In this document: positions 18,789 to 26,923 of the stretch, piece after piece
How positions within the stretch are numbered: position 1 is the stretch's first letter
Layout: each line of letters starts with the position of its first letter
Assembly (NCBI RefSeq): GCF_900187985.1
Contig: NZ_FZOA01000002.1
Location: forward strand, 189,805-253,804
Length of the DNA stretch: 64,000 nt
Direction: 5' to 3'
From: Methylobacillus rhizosphaerae
GTDB lineage: Bacteria > Pseudomonadota > Gammaproteobacteria > Burkholderiales > Methylophilaceae
Notes under the pieces: generated by a model
The model's input: the letters and a program-made list of their open reading frames with translations, nothing else
Told to the model about the DNA's origin: nothing
Databases searched by the model: none
Made by a program: the position numbers and the translations under genes

Positions 18789-19889
18789 GTGGCTGGCAAG
18801 CTCGTTATTGCTGCCGTTTGTGCCCGGCCGTATGTGGCCATGGCGAAGGCGGCGGGGTATGACGTGCTTGCCCTGGATATATTTGCCGATAGCGATACAG
18901 AACAATTGGCAACGCAGGTGTTTCGCTTGCCTTATGCTGATGGTGGTTTCGATCCGGCAGGTTTTGAAGCCGCATTGGCTACCATCGCAGCGCGGCATGA
19001 GGTGCTGGGTTTTGTCTACGGTAGCGGTTTTGAGGCAAATCCGCAGTTGCTTGAAACGGCGGCTCACTATTTCCCCGTAGTTGGTAATAGTGCCAGCGTG
19101 GTAAAGCAGGCCAAGGCAGTACCGGATTTTTTCCGGACACTGGATGCGCTGGGTATTCCGCATCCTCCTGTTTCCATGGAAGTGCCGGCGTTGTTGGCTG
19201 GCTGGCTGCATAAGCAGGCAGGTGGATCGGGCGGTACACATATCCGTCGTCTGGAGGCAGGTGGCAGGAAAAATGCAGGAAGCTATTATCAACAGGAGCT
19301 GGCCGGCATACCGGTTTCATTGTTGTTCGCGGCACATGCCGGGGATGCCCACGTGATTGGCTATAACCGGCAAAGTGTGGCGGCCCATGGTGATCTGCCG
19401 TTCCGTTATGGTGGTCTGGTGACCAATGTGGCATTGCCTGATACTTGCAGGAAAATATTGTACGTTGCTGCGCAGCATCTGACACGAGTGTTGAAACTGA
19501 GAGGGCTTAACAGTATTGACGCCATGCTGACACCAACGGGCGATACTTATATATTGGAGTTGAATCCGCGATTGACAGCGAGTGCGGGTTTGTACCACTC
19601 GATTCCCGGTTTGATGCAGCTGCATCTGGGCGAGGGGGCTTCGGCATTGGATATAGGTCGACAGGCCAGTGCGCAGGCTGTGGTATATGCCGAATATGAT
19701 GCTATCGTGCCTGAAGGACTGGAGTGGCCGGAATGGGCTGCGGATATTCCGGTAGCCGGCAGTCATATTGCAGCAGGTGATCCGCTGTGTACCGTATATG
19801 CGCAGGCGGATGGTGCGGAAGCTGCATGGCAGCTGGCACATCAAAGATTGCAGGTGATGACGGCAATGCAGCCGTTATCAGGAAGGTAA
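18789..19889 (+). CDS. ATP-grasp family protein of the H4MPT island
   Basis: 366 residues from a GTG start 4 bases after mtdB. A carbamoyl-phosphate-synthase/PurK-like ATP-grasp fold is indicated by QAKAVPDFFRTLDALGIPHP (pre-grasp lid), KQAGGSGGTHIRR (ATP-binding lysine and glycine-rich loop) and the Mg-binding YILELNPRLTASAG. Such genes recur in methylotroph H4MPT islands and are needed for or associated with the cofactors, but the ligase reaction is not settled. Candidate substrates are glutamate or a methylofuran/H4MPT intermediate (inference). No close paralogue by eye of the other two ATP-grasp genes here. Confidence 0.85.
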   Translation: MAGKLVIAAVCARPYVAMAKAAGYDVLALDIFADSDTEQLATQVFRLPYADGGFDPAGFEAALATIAARHEVLGFVYGSGFEANPQLLETAAHYFPVVGNSASVVKQAKAVPDFFRTLDALGIPHPPVSMEVPALLAGWLHKQAGGSGGTHIRRLEAGGRKNAGSYYQQELAGIPVSLLFAAHAGDAHVIGYNRQSVAAHGDLPFRYGGLVTNVALPDTCRKILYVAAQHLTRVLKLRGLNSIDAMLTPTGDTYILELNPRLTASAGLYHSIPGLMQLHLGEGASALDIGRQASAQAVVYAEYDAIVPEGLEWPEWAADIPVAGSHIAAGDPLCTVYAQADGAEAAWQLAHQRLQVMTAMQPLSGR

Positions 19890-19944
19890 TAACACGGCGT
19901 GATGCCGTTCAACATAATCTGAATTATTGAATGGGAAATGAAAA

Positions 19945-20928
19945 ATGAGCGAAAGCAAGCTTGATGTCAGTCTGTGGCCTAGCGTTAATCAACTGACCAA
20001 TCCTTTGGTCAAGCACCTGATCGATAATGCCAAGGTGCTGCGTCTGCTGGTGGAAAAACTGCCAAGTGGTGCTACCGTCATTGATGCTGGCATCAAGGCA
20101 GAAGGTGGTCTTGAGGCAGGTCGCCTGATTGCCGAAATCTGCATGGGCGGCTTGGGGCATGTCAACCTGCATTCCTCCAGTACATTCCCGCATTGGTCAT
20201 GGACATTGTCTGTGCATTCCAACAACCCGGTATTGTCCTGCCTGGGTAGCCAGTATGCAGGCTGGAGTCTTGCGCATGAGAAATTCTTCTCCCTGGGGTC
20301 CGGCCCTGGCCGCGCACTGGCTGGCCGTGAAGAGCTGTATAAGGAACTGGGTTACAAGGATAGCGCGGATGCAGCTGTGTTGGTGCTTGAAAGTGAAAAA
20401 GCACCTCCGCAGGAAGTCGTAGAAAAAGTGGCGCGTGATACTGGCGTAAAGGCTGAAAATCTTACCTTCATCCTGACTCCGACCCGCAGTCTGGCGGGCA
20501 CTGTGCAGATCGTGTCACGTGTGCTGGAAGTGGCCCTGCATAAAATCCATACCTTGCATTTCCCGCTGGAGCATGTCGTGGACGGCATGGCGAGCGCGCC
20601 AGTACCGCCACCTGCACCGGATTTCCTGATCGGCATGGGTCGCACCAACGATGCGATCCTGTTTGGCGGTCATGCCCACCTATTCGTCAAGGGTAGTGAT
20701 GAAGCAGCTGCCAAGCTGGCGCAGGAACTGCCTAGCAGCGCATCGCGTGATTATGGCCGTCCTTTTGCTGAGGTGTTCAAGGCCGTGAATATGGACTTCT
20801 ACAAGATTGATCCCATGTTGTTCAGCCCTGCTGCTGTAACGGTCACCGCTGTCGAATCCGGCAAGAGCTTCACTGGCGGCAAGCTGGATGCTGCCTTGCT
20901 GGATCAATCCTTTGGCTATAGCGCATAA
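19945..20928 (+). CDS. mch: methenyl-H4MPT cyclohydrolase
   Basis: 327 residues; hydrolyses methenyl-H4MPT to 5-formyl-H4MPT. Family features seen: [48 protein letters not shown] with [10 protein letters not shown], and the C-terminal [24 protein letters not shown] is preceded by GGGAAATGAAAA, 56 bases after the ATP-grasp gene. It links MtdB to Fhc in the formaldehyde-to-formate route. Confidence 0.96.
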   Translation: MSESKLDVSLWPSVNQLTNPLVKHLIDNAKVLRLLVEKLPSGATVIDAGIKAEGGLEAGRLIAEICMGGLGHVNLHSSSTFPHWSWTLSVHSNNPVLSCLGSQYAGWSLAHEKFFSLGSGPGRALAGREELYKELGYKDSADAAVLVLESEKAPPQEVVEKVARDTGVKAENLTFILTPTRSLAGTVQIVSRVLEVALHKIHTLHFPLEHVVDGMASAPVPPPAPDFLIGMGRTNDAILFGGHAHLFVKGSDEAAAKLAQELPSSASRDYGRPFAEVFKAVNMDFYKIDPMLFSPAAVTVTAVESGKSFTGGKLDAALLDQSFGYSA

Positions 20929-20932
20929 ATAA

Positions 20933-21856
20933 GTGAACCAGCGTATTCCGGTTTTTACCGACGATCCGGGCTGGCATGGCAAACGCCTCAAGGAGGCGTT
21001 TGCTGCACGTGGTTGCGAGGCTGTATTTGTTTCACTCAAGGAGTGTGCATTGCGTCTCGCTAGCGGCGAGCAGCCAGCTGTCCTGATTCCCGGGTTTGAA
21101 CATGAACTGCCTGCGGGTGTGTTTGTTCGAGGAGTCCCGGGTGGCACATTGCAGCGTGTGATTGCCCGGCTCGATATCCTGCATGCACTCAAGATGCTGG
21201 GTGTGGTGGTCTACAACGATGGTAATGCGGTAGAGCGTACCGTTGACAAGGCCATGACCAGTTTCCTGCTGCATCTGAACCGGGTACCGACACCGCAGAC
21301 CTGGGTATGTGAGTCCCGCTACCAGGCGCAGGAAATCTATCTCAGGGAAACCATGGCCGGACGCCAACTGGTAATCAAGCCTCTGTTCGGATCGCAAGGG
21401 CAGGGAGTGCGTAAACTGACCAGCAGTACCGTTTTTCCTGTCCCGATGGAAGAGCATGTGGATGGCTTGTATTACCTGCAGACATATATAGATAGCGGCG
21501 AAGGCGCCTGGCATGACCACCGGGTGTTTGTGATCCGTGGGCAGGCCGTGGCTGCCATGATCCGCCATGGCAGCCATTGGGTGAACAATGTGGCGCAGGG
21601 TGGTCGCTGCGAAGCCATTGCTGCTGAAGGCGAACTGGCACAGCTGGCCGAGGCTGCGGCACGTGCGGTGAATGTTGATTACTGTGGCGTAGACATCATC
21701 CGCGACCGGGATGGCAGGCTGTATGTGCTGGAAGTCAACAGCATTCCCGCATGGAAGGGCCTGCAGGGAGCAACCGGCCTGAATATAGGTCAATGCCTGG
21801 TCGATGACTTCCTATCCTGCATGCATAGTCAACCTGTATTGACGGTCGCTTCATGA
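20933..21856 (+). CDS. RimK-like ATP-grasp ligase of the H4MPT island
   Basis: 307 residues from GTG, 4 bases after mch. The ATP-grasp domain is RimK-like: VYNDGNAVERTVDKAMTSFLLHLNRVPTPQTW, VIKPLFGSQGQGVRKL (ATP-binding Lys and loop), RVFVIRGQAVAAMIR, and the metal site YVLEVNSIPAWKGLQ. RimK/MptN/CofF relatives add glutamates to proteins or cofactors. The position right after mch is the same as that of a conserved gene I recall from other methylotroph islands. Adding glutamate to H4MPT or methylofuran is a plausible but unproven role. It ends in an ATGA overlap with the next gene. Confidence 0.85.
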   Translation: MNQRIPVFTDDPGWHGKRLKEAFAARGCEAVFVSLKECALRLASGEQPAVLIPGFEHELPAGVFVRGVPGGTLQRVIARLDILHALKMLGVVVYNDGNAVERTVDKAMTSFLLHLNRVPTPQTWVCESRYQAQEIYLRETMAGRQLVIKPLFGSQGQGVRKLTSSTVFPVPMEEHVDGLYYLQTYIDSGEGAWHDHRVFVIRGQAVAAMIRHGSHWVNNVAQGGRCEAIAAEGELAQLAEAAARAVNVDYCGVDIIRDRDGRLYVLEVNSIPAWKGLQGATGLNIGQCLVDDFLSCMHSQPVLTVAS

Positions 21857-22683
21857 ACACACTACAAATTTCCGAAGCATTCCGTGCTGCCTGCATAGCG
21901 GAACTGACCAGCCTCAAGCCCGGCAACGTTCACATCTTTGCTGATGGACATGGCATGGTGGTACAACAGTTCATCCATAGCGCCGAGGCTGTGGCTGCAG
22001 TCATTGCAGAGCCCGGGCTGTCAGTCGGGCAGCGCATCCTCAATGCCGTGGAAGCCACCTGGAAAGTGGTGGACTGCAATACCAATCTTGGTATCGTGCT
22101 GTTGTCCGCTCCCCTGATCAACGCAGTCCTGCTGCCGGAGGCGGGCGCGCTGCAGCAACGTGTGCAACAAGTGCTGGAACAGCTGGATGTCCAGGATGCC
22201 GGACTGGCATTCAAGGCCATTGCGCGCGCAGCCCCCGGCGGCTTGGGGAAATCCGATACGCATGATGTGCACGACGTACCGCAAGTCACTTTATTGCAAG
22301 CCATGCAGGCGGCGCAGGATCGCGATCGCATTGCCTGGCAATATACCCACGGCTTTGAGGACATCTTTGGTATCGGAATAAAGACCTATGCCGAGGCCAT
22401 GGAGCGCTGGCATAACCCGGCCTGGGCAACCACGGTGCTCTACCTGACATTCCTGCAGCATTTCCCCGACAGCCATATCCAGCGCAAATACGGCCTGGAA
22501 CAGGCTGAGGCCGTCAGTCGCCAGGCTGGTGAACACCTGGAAGCATTGCTGTCGCATGAAAACCCAAAACTGTATCAGCGCACCTTGCTGAGTTTTGACG
22601 CAGAGCTGAAAGTGCAAAAGCTGAATCCGGGAACCAGTGCCGACCTGACAGTCGCCACCTTGTTGGCTTGCGCATTACAGTAG
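21853..22683 (+). CDS. triphosphoribosyl-dephospho-CoA synthase (CitG/MdcB)-like protein of the H4MPT island
   Basis: 276 residues related to CitG/MdcB, all-alpha enzymes that transfer a ribosyl group onto dephospho-CoA. Visible: ACIAELTSLKPGNVHIFADGHGM near the start (family LKPGNV motif), NTNLGIVLLSAPL, and LGKSDTHDVHDVP. No citrate or malonate lyase genes are near, so the ancestral role is unlikely. The CitG chemistry (phosphoribosyl transfer using ATP) would suit building the ribose-phosphate side arm of H4MPT, which is inference. It is coupled to the ATP-grasp gene by ATGA. Confidence 0.85.
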   Translation: MNTLQISEAFRAACIAELTSLKPGNVHIFADGHGMVVQQFIHSAEAVAAVIAEPGLSVGQRILNAVEATWKVVDCNTNLGIVLLSAPLINAVLLPEAGALQQRVQQVLEQLDVQDAGLAFKAIARAAPGGLGKSDTHDVHDVPQVTLLQAMQAAQDRDRIAWQYTHGFEDIFGIGIKTYAEAMERWHNPAWATTVLYLTFLQHFPDSHIQRKYGLEQAEAVSRQAGEHLEALLSHENPKLYQRTLLSFDAELKVQKLNPGTSADLTVATLLACALQ

Positions 22684-22833
22684 TTGAATGTCTATAGTTA
22701 TCCATTAATTTCAGTTATACTTTAGCGATTCACTCGGACTGCAGCTCAGGCCTAATTCATTGGTTGACCAGTCCGGAGTCGGGCAAACAGGTTCTCAAGT
22801 TTATATTTCTGTATTTTCTCAAGGAGGAGCAAT
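22684..22833 (+). promoter_or_regulatory. leader/promoter region of tal
   Basis: 150-base gap between the cofactor genes and tal. A TATACT element lies at 22716-22721 without a clear -35. A strong AAGGAGGAGC ribosome binding site precedes the tal ATG, consistent with high expression. Confidence 0.35.
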
Positions 22834-23784
22834 ATGGCTAATTTATTCGATCAATTGAAAGAATTCACCACTATCGTGGCTGACACAGGTGACGTGGAAG
22901 CAATCAAGAGCGTAAAACCTTACGATGCGACAACCAACCCATCCCTGCTGTTGAAGGCTAGTACTATCCCTCAATATGCTCCGCTGATCGACGAAGCAAT
23001 TGCTTATGCCAAGTCCCAAAGCAGCGACAAGGCTCAACAAATCGAAGACGCAGCTGACAAGCTGGCTGTGCTGATCGGTCAGGAAATTCTCAAACACATC
23101 CCAGGCAAGATCTCCACAGAAGTGGATGCTCGCCTGTCTTTTGACACCGAAGCAATGGTGCAAAAGGGCCGCAAGCTGATCAAGCTGTATCAGGATGCTG
23201 GTATTTCCAAGGATCGCGTACTGATCAAGCTGGCTTCCACATGGGAAGGCATCAAGGCTGGTGAAGCGCTGGAAAAAGAAGGCATCAACTGCAACCTGAC
23301 CCTGTTGTTCAGTTTTGCTCAGGCTCGCGCTTGTGCTGAGGCTGGCGTATTCCTGATCTCCCCATTCGTTGGCCGTATCCTTGACTGGTACAAGGCTAAG
23401 ACTGGTGAGACCTACACCGCTGAAACTGACCCAGGTGTAGTCTCCGTACGTAAGATTTACGCTTACTACAAAGAGCACGGTTACAAGACTGTCGTCATGG
23501 GCGCTTCCTTCCGTAACACTGGTGAAATCACTGCGCTGGCTGGTTGTGACCGCCTGACAGTTTCTCCTAACCTGCTGGAAGAACTGAAAGCTACCGAAGG
23601 CACTCTGCCACGCGTACTGGTTGACAATGGTGCAACCAAGGAACGTCCAGCTCTGCTGACAGAAAAGGAATTCCGTTTCGAGCAGAACGAAGATGCGATG
23701 GCGACTGAAAAACTGGCGGAAGGTATCCGTGGTTTTGTGGTTGACCAGAACAAGCTGGAAAAGGCACTGGCTGAAAAGCTGTAA
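22834..23784 (+). CDS. tal: transaldolase
   Basis: 316 residues, class-1 transaldolase. It moves a dihydroxyacetone unit between sugar phosphates and here would serve the rearrangement branch of the RuMP cycle. Seen are [10 protein letters not shown] near the N terminus, DARLSFD, the Schiff-base lysine in [13 protein letters not shown], and [19 protein letters not shown] plus [13 protein letters not shown]. Codon choice is strongly biased to preferred codons (as in hps and fae), suggesting high expression. A non-coding hairpin region follows before hps. Confidence 0.97.
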   Translation: MANLFDQLKEFTTIVADTGDVEAIKSVKPYDATTNPSLLLKASTIPQYAPLIDEAIAYAKSQSSDKAQQIEDAADKLAVLIGQEILKHIPGKISTEVDARLSFDTEAMVQKGRKLIKLYQDAGISKDRVLIKLASTWEGIKAGEALEKEGINCNLTLLFSFAQARACAEAGVFLISPFVGRILDWYKAKTGETYTAETDPGVVSVRKIYAYYKEHGYKTVVMGASFRNTGEITALAGCDRLTVSPNLLEELKATEGTLPRVLVDNGATKERPALLTEKEFRFEQNEDAMATEKLAEGIRGFVVDQNKLEKALAEKL

Positions 23785-23921
23785 TAGAGCTTCAAAAACG
23801 GATGTCTTGCCAGTTTCGGCGTTGACATCCGGAGCGCTTGGCGATTAAGATTGCCACTCGCTTTTTGAATAAAAGTTGTTTTTAAGTAGTACCAATTTGT
23901 AACCTTTTTGGAGGAAGTATC
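23785..23921 (+). other. tal-hps spacer with hairpin
   Basis: An inverted repeat CGGATGTC/GACATCCG at about 23800-23834 is not followed by a T run; it may stabilise or process the mRNA. TTTGGAGGAAGT precedes the hps GTG/ATG start region. Confidence 0.4.
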
Positions 23922-24551
23922 GTGGCATTGACACAAATGGCATTAGATTCACTGGATTTTGACGCAACCGTAGCGCTGGCTGAAAAGGTAGCTCCACACG
24001 TTGACATTCTCGAAATCGGTACACCATGTATCAAGCACAACGGTATCAAGTTGCTGGAAACTCTGCGCGCAAAGTTCCCTAACAACAAGATCCTGGTTGA
24101 CCTGAAGACCATGGACGCTGGCTTCTACGAAGCTGAGCCATTCTACAAGGCAGGTGCTGACATTGCTACCGTTCTGGGCGTAGCTGATCTGGGTACTATC
24201 AAAGGCGTAATCGACGCTGCTAACAAGTACGGCAAGAAGGCTCAAGTTGATTTGATCAACGTTGCTGACAAGGCTGCTCGTACTAAGGAAGTTGCTAAGC
24301 TGGGCGCGCACATCATTGGTGTGCACACTGGTCTGGATCAACAAGCTGCTGGTCAAACTCCATTTGCTGACCTGGCAACTGTTACCGGCCTGAACCTGGG
24401 TCTGGAAGTTTCTGTTGCTGGTGGCGTTAAGCCAGCTACTGTAGGTCAAGTTAAGGATGCTGGTGCTACCATCATCGTTGCTGGCGCTGCTATCTACGGT
24501 GCTGCTGACCCAGCTGCTGCTGCTGCTGAAATCACTGGCCTGGCTAAGTAA
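23922..24551 (+). CDS. hps: 3-hexulose-6-phosphate synthase
   Basis: 209 residues; condenses formaldehyde with ribulose 5-phosphate to 3-hexulose 6-phosphate, the assimilation step of the RuMP cycle. TIM-barrel of the OMP-decarboxylase suprafamily with MALTQMALDSLDFDATVALAEKV..., DILEIGTPCIK, KILVDLKTMDAGFYEAE (the D-x-K-x-x-D active-site block), HTGLDQQAAGQTPF and SVAGGVKPATVG. GTG start with GGAGGAAG upstream. Strong codon bias fits an abundant enzyme. Confidence 0.97.
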   Translation: MALTQMALDSLDFDATVALAEKVAPHVDILEIGTPCIKHNGIKLLETLRAKFPNNKILVDLKTMDAGFYEAEPFYKAGADIATVLGVADLGTIKGVIDAANKYGKKAQVDLINVADKAARTKEVAKLGAHIIGVHTGLDQQAAGQTPFADLATVTGLNLGLEVSVAGGVKPATVGQVKDAGATIIVAGAAIYGAADPAAAAAEITGLAK

Positions 24552-24572
24552 TTTCTCGCTTAAGCTAAGCTG

Positions 24573-24620
24573 AAAAATCCACCATACATAGCTCCTGGAG
24601 CTAGGTTGGTGGATTTTTTT
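24573..24620 (+). terminator. terminator between hps and hpi
   Basis: AAAAATCCACC pairs with GGTGGATTTTT and ends in a T run; a second stem TAGCTC/GAGCTA sits inside. It should make hps mRNA end largely here and lower read-through into hpi. Confidence 0.85.
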
Positions 24621-24663
24621 ATTACACCCATTGAATCCATCATCGTTTAATAAGGTGAGCGTT

Positions 24664-25209
24664 ATGAACCAATATCAAGAACTCCTGGTCAGCAAACTGA
24701 CCAACGTAATCAACAACACAGCAGAAGGCTATGATGACAAGATTCTGAGCCTGGTTGATGCTGCTGGCCGCACTTTTATCGGCGGCGCAGGTCGTTCACT
24801 GCTGGTTTCCCGTTTCTTTGCAATGCGCCTGGTGCATGCTGGCTATCAAGTGAGCATGGTAGGTGAAGTTGTTACTCCAAGCATTCAAGCTGGTGATCTT
24901 TTCATTGTAATCTCCGGTTCCGGTAGCACAGAAACCCTGATGCCACTGGTCAAGAAGGCCAAGAGCCAAGGTGCCAAGATCATCGTGATTTCCATGAAGG
25001 CCCAGTCCCCAATGGCTGAATTGGCTGACCTGGTTGTGCCAGTAGGCAGCAACGATGCTAACGCATTCGACAAGACACATGGCTTGCCTATGGGCACCAT
25101 CTTCGAACTGTCCACACTCTGGTTCCTGGAAGCGACAATCGCCAAACTGGTAGACCAGAAGGGTCTGACAGAAGAGGGCATGCGTGCTATCCACGCAAAC
25201 CTGGAATAA
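24664..25209 (+). CDS. hpi: 6-phospho-3-hexuloisomerase
   Basis: 181 residues from the ATG with AAGGTGAGC upstream; an in-frame ATG at 24631 lies near the terminator and is less likely. Isomerises 3-hexulose 6-phosphate to fructose 6-phosphate. SIS-domain protein: TFIGGAGRSLLVSRFFAMRLVHAGYQV, IVISGSGSTETLMPLVKKAK, IVISMKAQSPMAELADLVV and TMGTIFE-type region (LPMGTIFELSTLWFLEA). Separated from hps by a terminator, unlike the tightly linked or fused hps-hpi arrangements in other organisms. Confidence 0.96.
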   Translation: MNQYQELLVSKLTNVINNTAEGYDDKILSLVDAAGRTFIGGAGRSLLVSRFFAMRLVHAGYQVSMVGEVVTPSIQAGDLFIVISGSGSTETLMPLVKKAKSQGAKIIVISMKAQSPMAELADLVVPVGSNDANAFDKTHGLPMGTIFELSTLWFLEATIAKLVDQKGLTEEGMRAIHANLE

Positions 25210-25234
25210 TCACACGGTGTAAGCCCCTGTGCAG

Positions 25235-25267
25235 CCCGGCGTATCAACAGGTACGCCGGGTTTTTTA
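25235..25267 (+). terminator. terminator of hpi
   Basis: CCCGGCGTA and TACGCCGGG stem with an 8-base loop, then six T residues. Confidence 0.92.
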
Positions 25268-25558
25268 TTGCCTGTTGATCTGAGGATTGAACTTCTGCTC
25301 AAACCCATGCACTAACCAGCCGTTATACATGATATTCAGGTTCAGGATTTCATGGAGTGCCAACATTGATGGCGAGCTTTCTCAATTTTTGTAAGGAAGC
25401 AAATTATTAATGGGGAAATTCACAAAATCGTCATAATATTATGTATAATATTTGCAGATTTTTAGGCTTGACGTTAAACAGACGTGAGGCAGTTTGATGG
25501 CATAGCTAACCAAGCAATGTCGACGTGTTTCTACGGAAACTTTATATTGGAGAATGAA
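25268..25558 (+). promoter_or_regulatory. fae promoter and long leader region
   Basis: 291-base gap. A TATAAT element at 25444-25449 follows an AT-rich stretch with a weak -35 (TTCACA, spacing 19). This gives a leader of about 100 bases before the fae ATG, which has GGAGAATGAA just upstream. No gene is seen. Confidence 0.4.
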
Positions 25559-26095
25559 ATGGCAGTTATTGATCGCGTTTTAGTAGGTGAAGCACTTGTT
25601 GTTGACAACCGTCCTGATGGCAGTGGCCTGGATCTGCTGAACGTTGCTCACATCGATCTGATTATCGGACCACGTGGTAGCGCTGCAGAAGACGCTTTCT
25701 GCCGTACCCTGACCGATCAAAAAGAAGGCGTAAACGGCCTGTTGGCAATTGTTGCTCCTAACCTGATGGTTAAGCCAGCGACTGTAATGTTCAACAAGGT
25801 AACCATCAAGAACGGCAAGCAAGCTGTTCAAATGTTCGGCCCTGCACAACGTGGTGTTGCGTTGGCAGTGATGGACTGCGTTGCTGATGGCACAATTCCT
25901 CAAGAAGAAGCTGATGACGTGTTCATCTCCGTAGGCGTATTCATCGACAGCCGTGCTGACATCGATGAGCGTATCCAGGAATGGAACTATCAAGCGACTA
26001 AGCAAGCAATCAAGAACGCAGTTGCTCGCGAGCCAAAGGTAGCTGACGTACTGAAGGCTTACAAGGAATCCGCTCACCCATTCCAAGCTAAGTAA
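25559..26095 (+). CDS. fae: formaldehyde-activating enzyme
   Basis: 178 residues; speeds condensation of formaldehyde with H4MPT to methylene-H4MPT. Start MAVIDRVLVGEALV with a good ribosome binding site; the longer frame upstream is leader. Conserved blocks: NVAHIDLIIGPRGSAAEDAFC with the catalytic histidine (H31 here), VAPNLMVKPATVMFNKVTI and KQAVQMFGPAQRGVA. Between VGEALV and the His there is an extra stretch of about nine residues (rich in D, G and N) compared with the Fae sequences I know, and VFIDSRADID replaces the usual VFIHW-type segment. May be a divergent Fae. Strong codon bias. Confidence 0.93.
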   Translation: MAVIDRVLVGEALVVDNRPDGSGLDLLNVAHIDLIIGPRGSAAEDAFCRTLTDQKEGVNGLLAIVAPNLMVKPATVMFNKVTIKNGKQAVQMFGPAQRGVALAVMDCVADGTIPQEEADDVFISVGVFIDSRADIDERIQEWNYQATKQAIKNAVAREPKVADVLKAYKESAHPFQAK

Positions 26096-26148
26096 TCCTT
26101 AGTACAGGAAAGCTGGTGTCCACATCAGGACATCGGCTGGAGCAAAAG

Positions 26149-26178
26149 AACGCCCTGATTAATATCGGGGCGTTTTTG
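26149..26178 (+). terminator. terminator of fae
   Basis: AACGCCC/GGGCGTT stem followed by T-rich sequence; a second small hairpin (TGTCC/GGACA) lies at 26118-26133. Confidence 0.82.
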
Positions 26179-26218
26179 TTTTATCTGGCCTCTGTATTCC
26201 TGATATTTTTCCTAGGGG

Positions 26219-26923
26219 TTACGCCAGTGCCATGTCGTACAACATGGTGCTTGTGATCGTGCCATCGTGCAGGGCGCTGGCAATCAGGGCGCCGCTGATG
26301 CCCTTGTCCTTTAATGTCTGCAAATCTGCCAGGTGGCGCGTGCCGCCAGCAGCGTAGAACTGATGTGTTGGGGATTGCTGTCTGAAATGATCCAGCCGTG
26401 CAAAATCAGGCCCGGCCTGGCTGCCCACATGTGGCAGGCTCATGACAATGACATGCTCAGGCCACAGGCTGCTGTCTTCCAGCAGCGCTTGCGGGCCTTG
26501 ATAACCTTGTAGGGTAAAGTCCAGGGAGAGGATGGCCTGGCCGTTGCAGGCATGAAGCAGCTCCTGCCAGGTGGCGATGTCGGGAAGCGTTTCTGAACCG
26601 ATCACCGGGCGCATGCGCGGCAGCAGCCACGGTTGCAGCTCATGCATCGAGCGGATACCTGCATCAATCCAGATTTCCAGCACTGGGTATTGCTCAAGCA
26701 ACGCCTGCACCTGCTCAAGATGATGCCCACGTTGCTGGATGGCATCCAGGTCGGCGATATAAAGCGTCGGGAATGGGTATAATCCAAGCAATGCATCCAA
26801 CACAGGCTCAACCTGACTGCCTTGGCACAGGTGGGATGTGATTGGCATGTAATGCGCGCGGTCACCTTTGCGCGCATGCACAACCAGCCCTTCCTTGAGA
26901 TCAATCACTGGTATGACACGCAC
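26219..26923 (-). CDS. HisA/HisF-like TIM-barrel protein of the C1 cofactor island
   Basis: 234 residues from a GTG with GAAGGAAACAAT just upstream; this start matches the conserved barrel beginning VRVIPVIDLKEGLVVHARKG, the phosphoribosyl-isomerase pattern. Also seen: LYIADLDAIQQRG, EIWIDAGIRSMHEL, and YAAGGTRHLADLQTLKDKGISGALIASALHDG. A normal HisA sits in the his operon; this one is divergent to cofactor genes, and such HisA homologues recur in methylotroph islands. Function unknown; an isomerase step in H4MPT or methylofuran synthesis is inferred. Its start region overlaps that of the divergent ATP-grasp gene. Confidence 0.85.
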   Translation of the reverse strand: MRVIPVIDLKEGLVVHARKGDRAHYMPITSHLCQGSQVEPVLDALLGLYPFPTLYIADLDAIQQRGHHLEQVQALLEQYPVLEIWIDAGIRSMHELQPWLLPRMRPVIGSETLPDIATWQELLHACNGQAILSLDFTLQGYQGPQALLEDSSLWPEHVIVMSLPHVGSQAGPDFARLDHFRQQSPTHQFYAAGGTRHLADLQTLKDKGISGALIASALHDGTITSTMLYDMALA

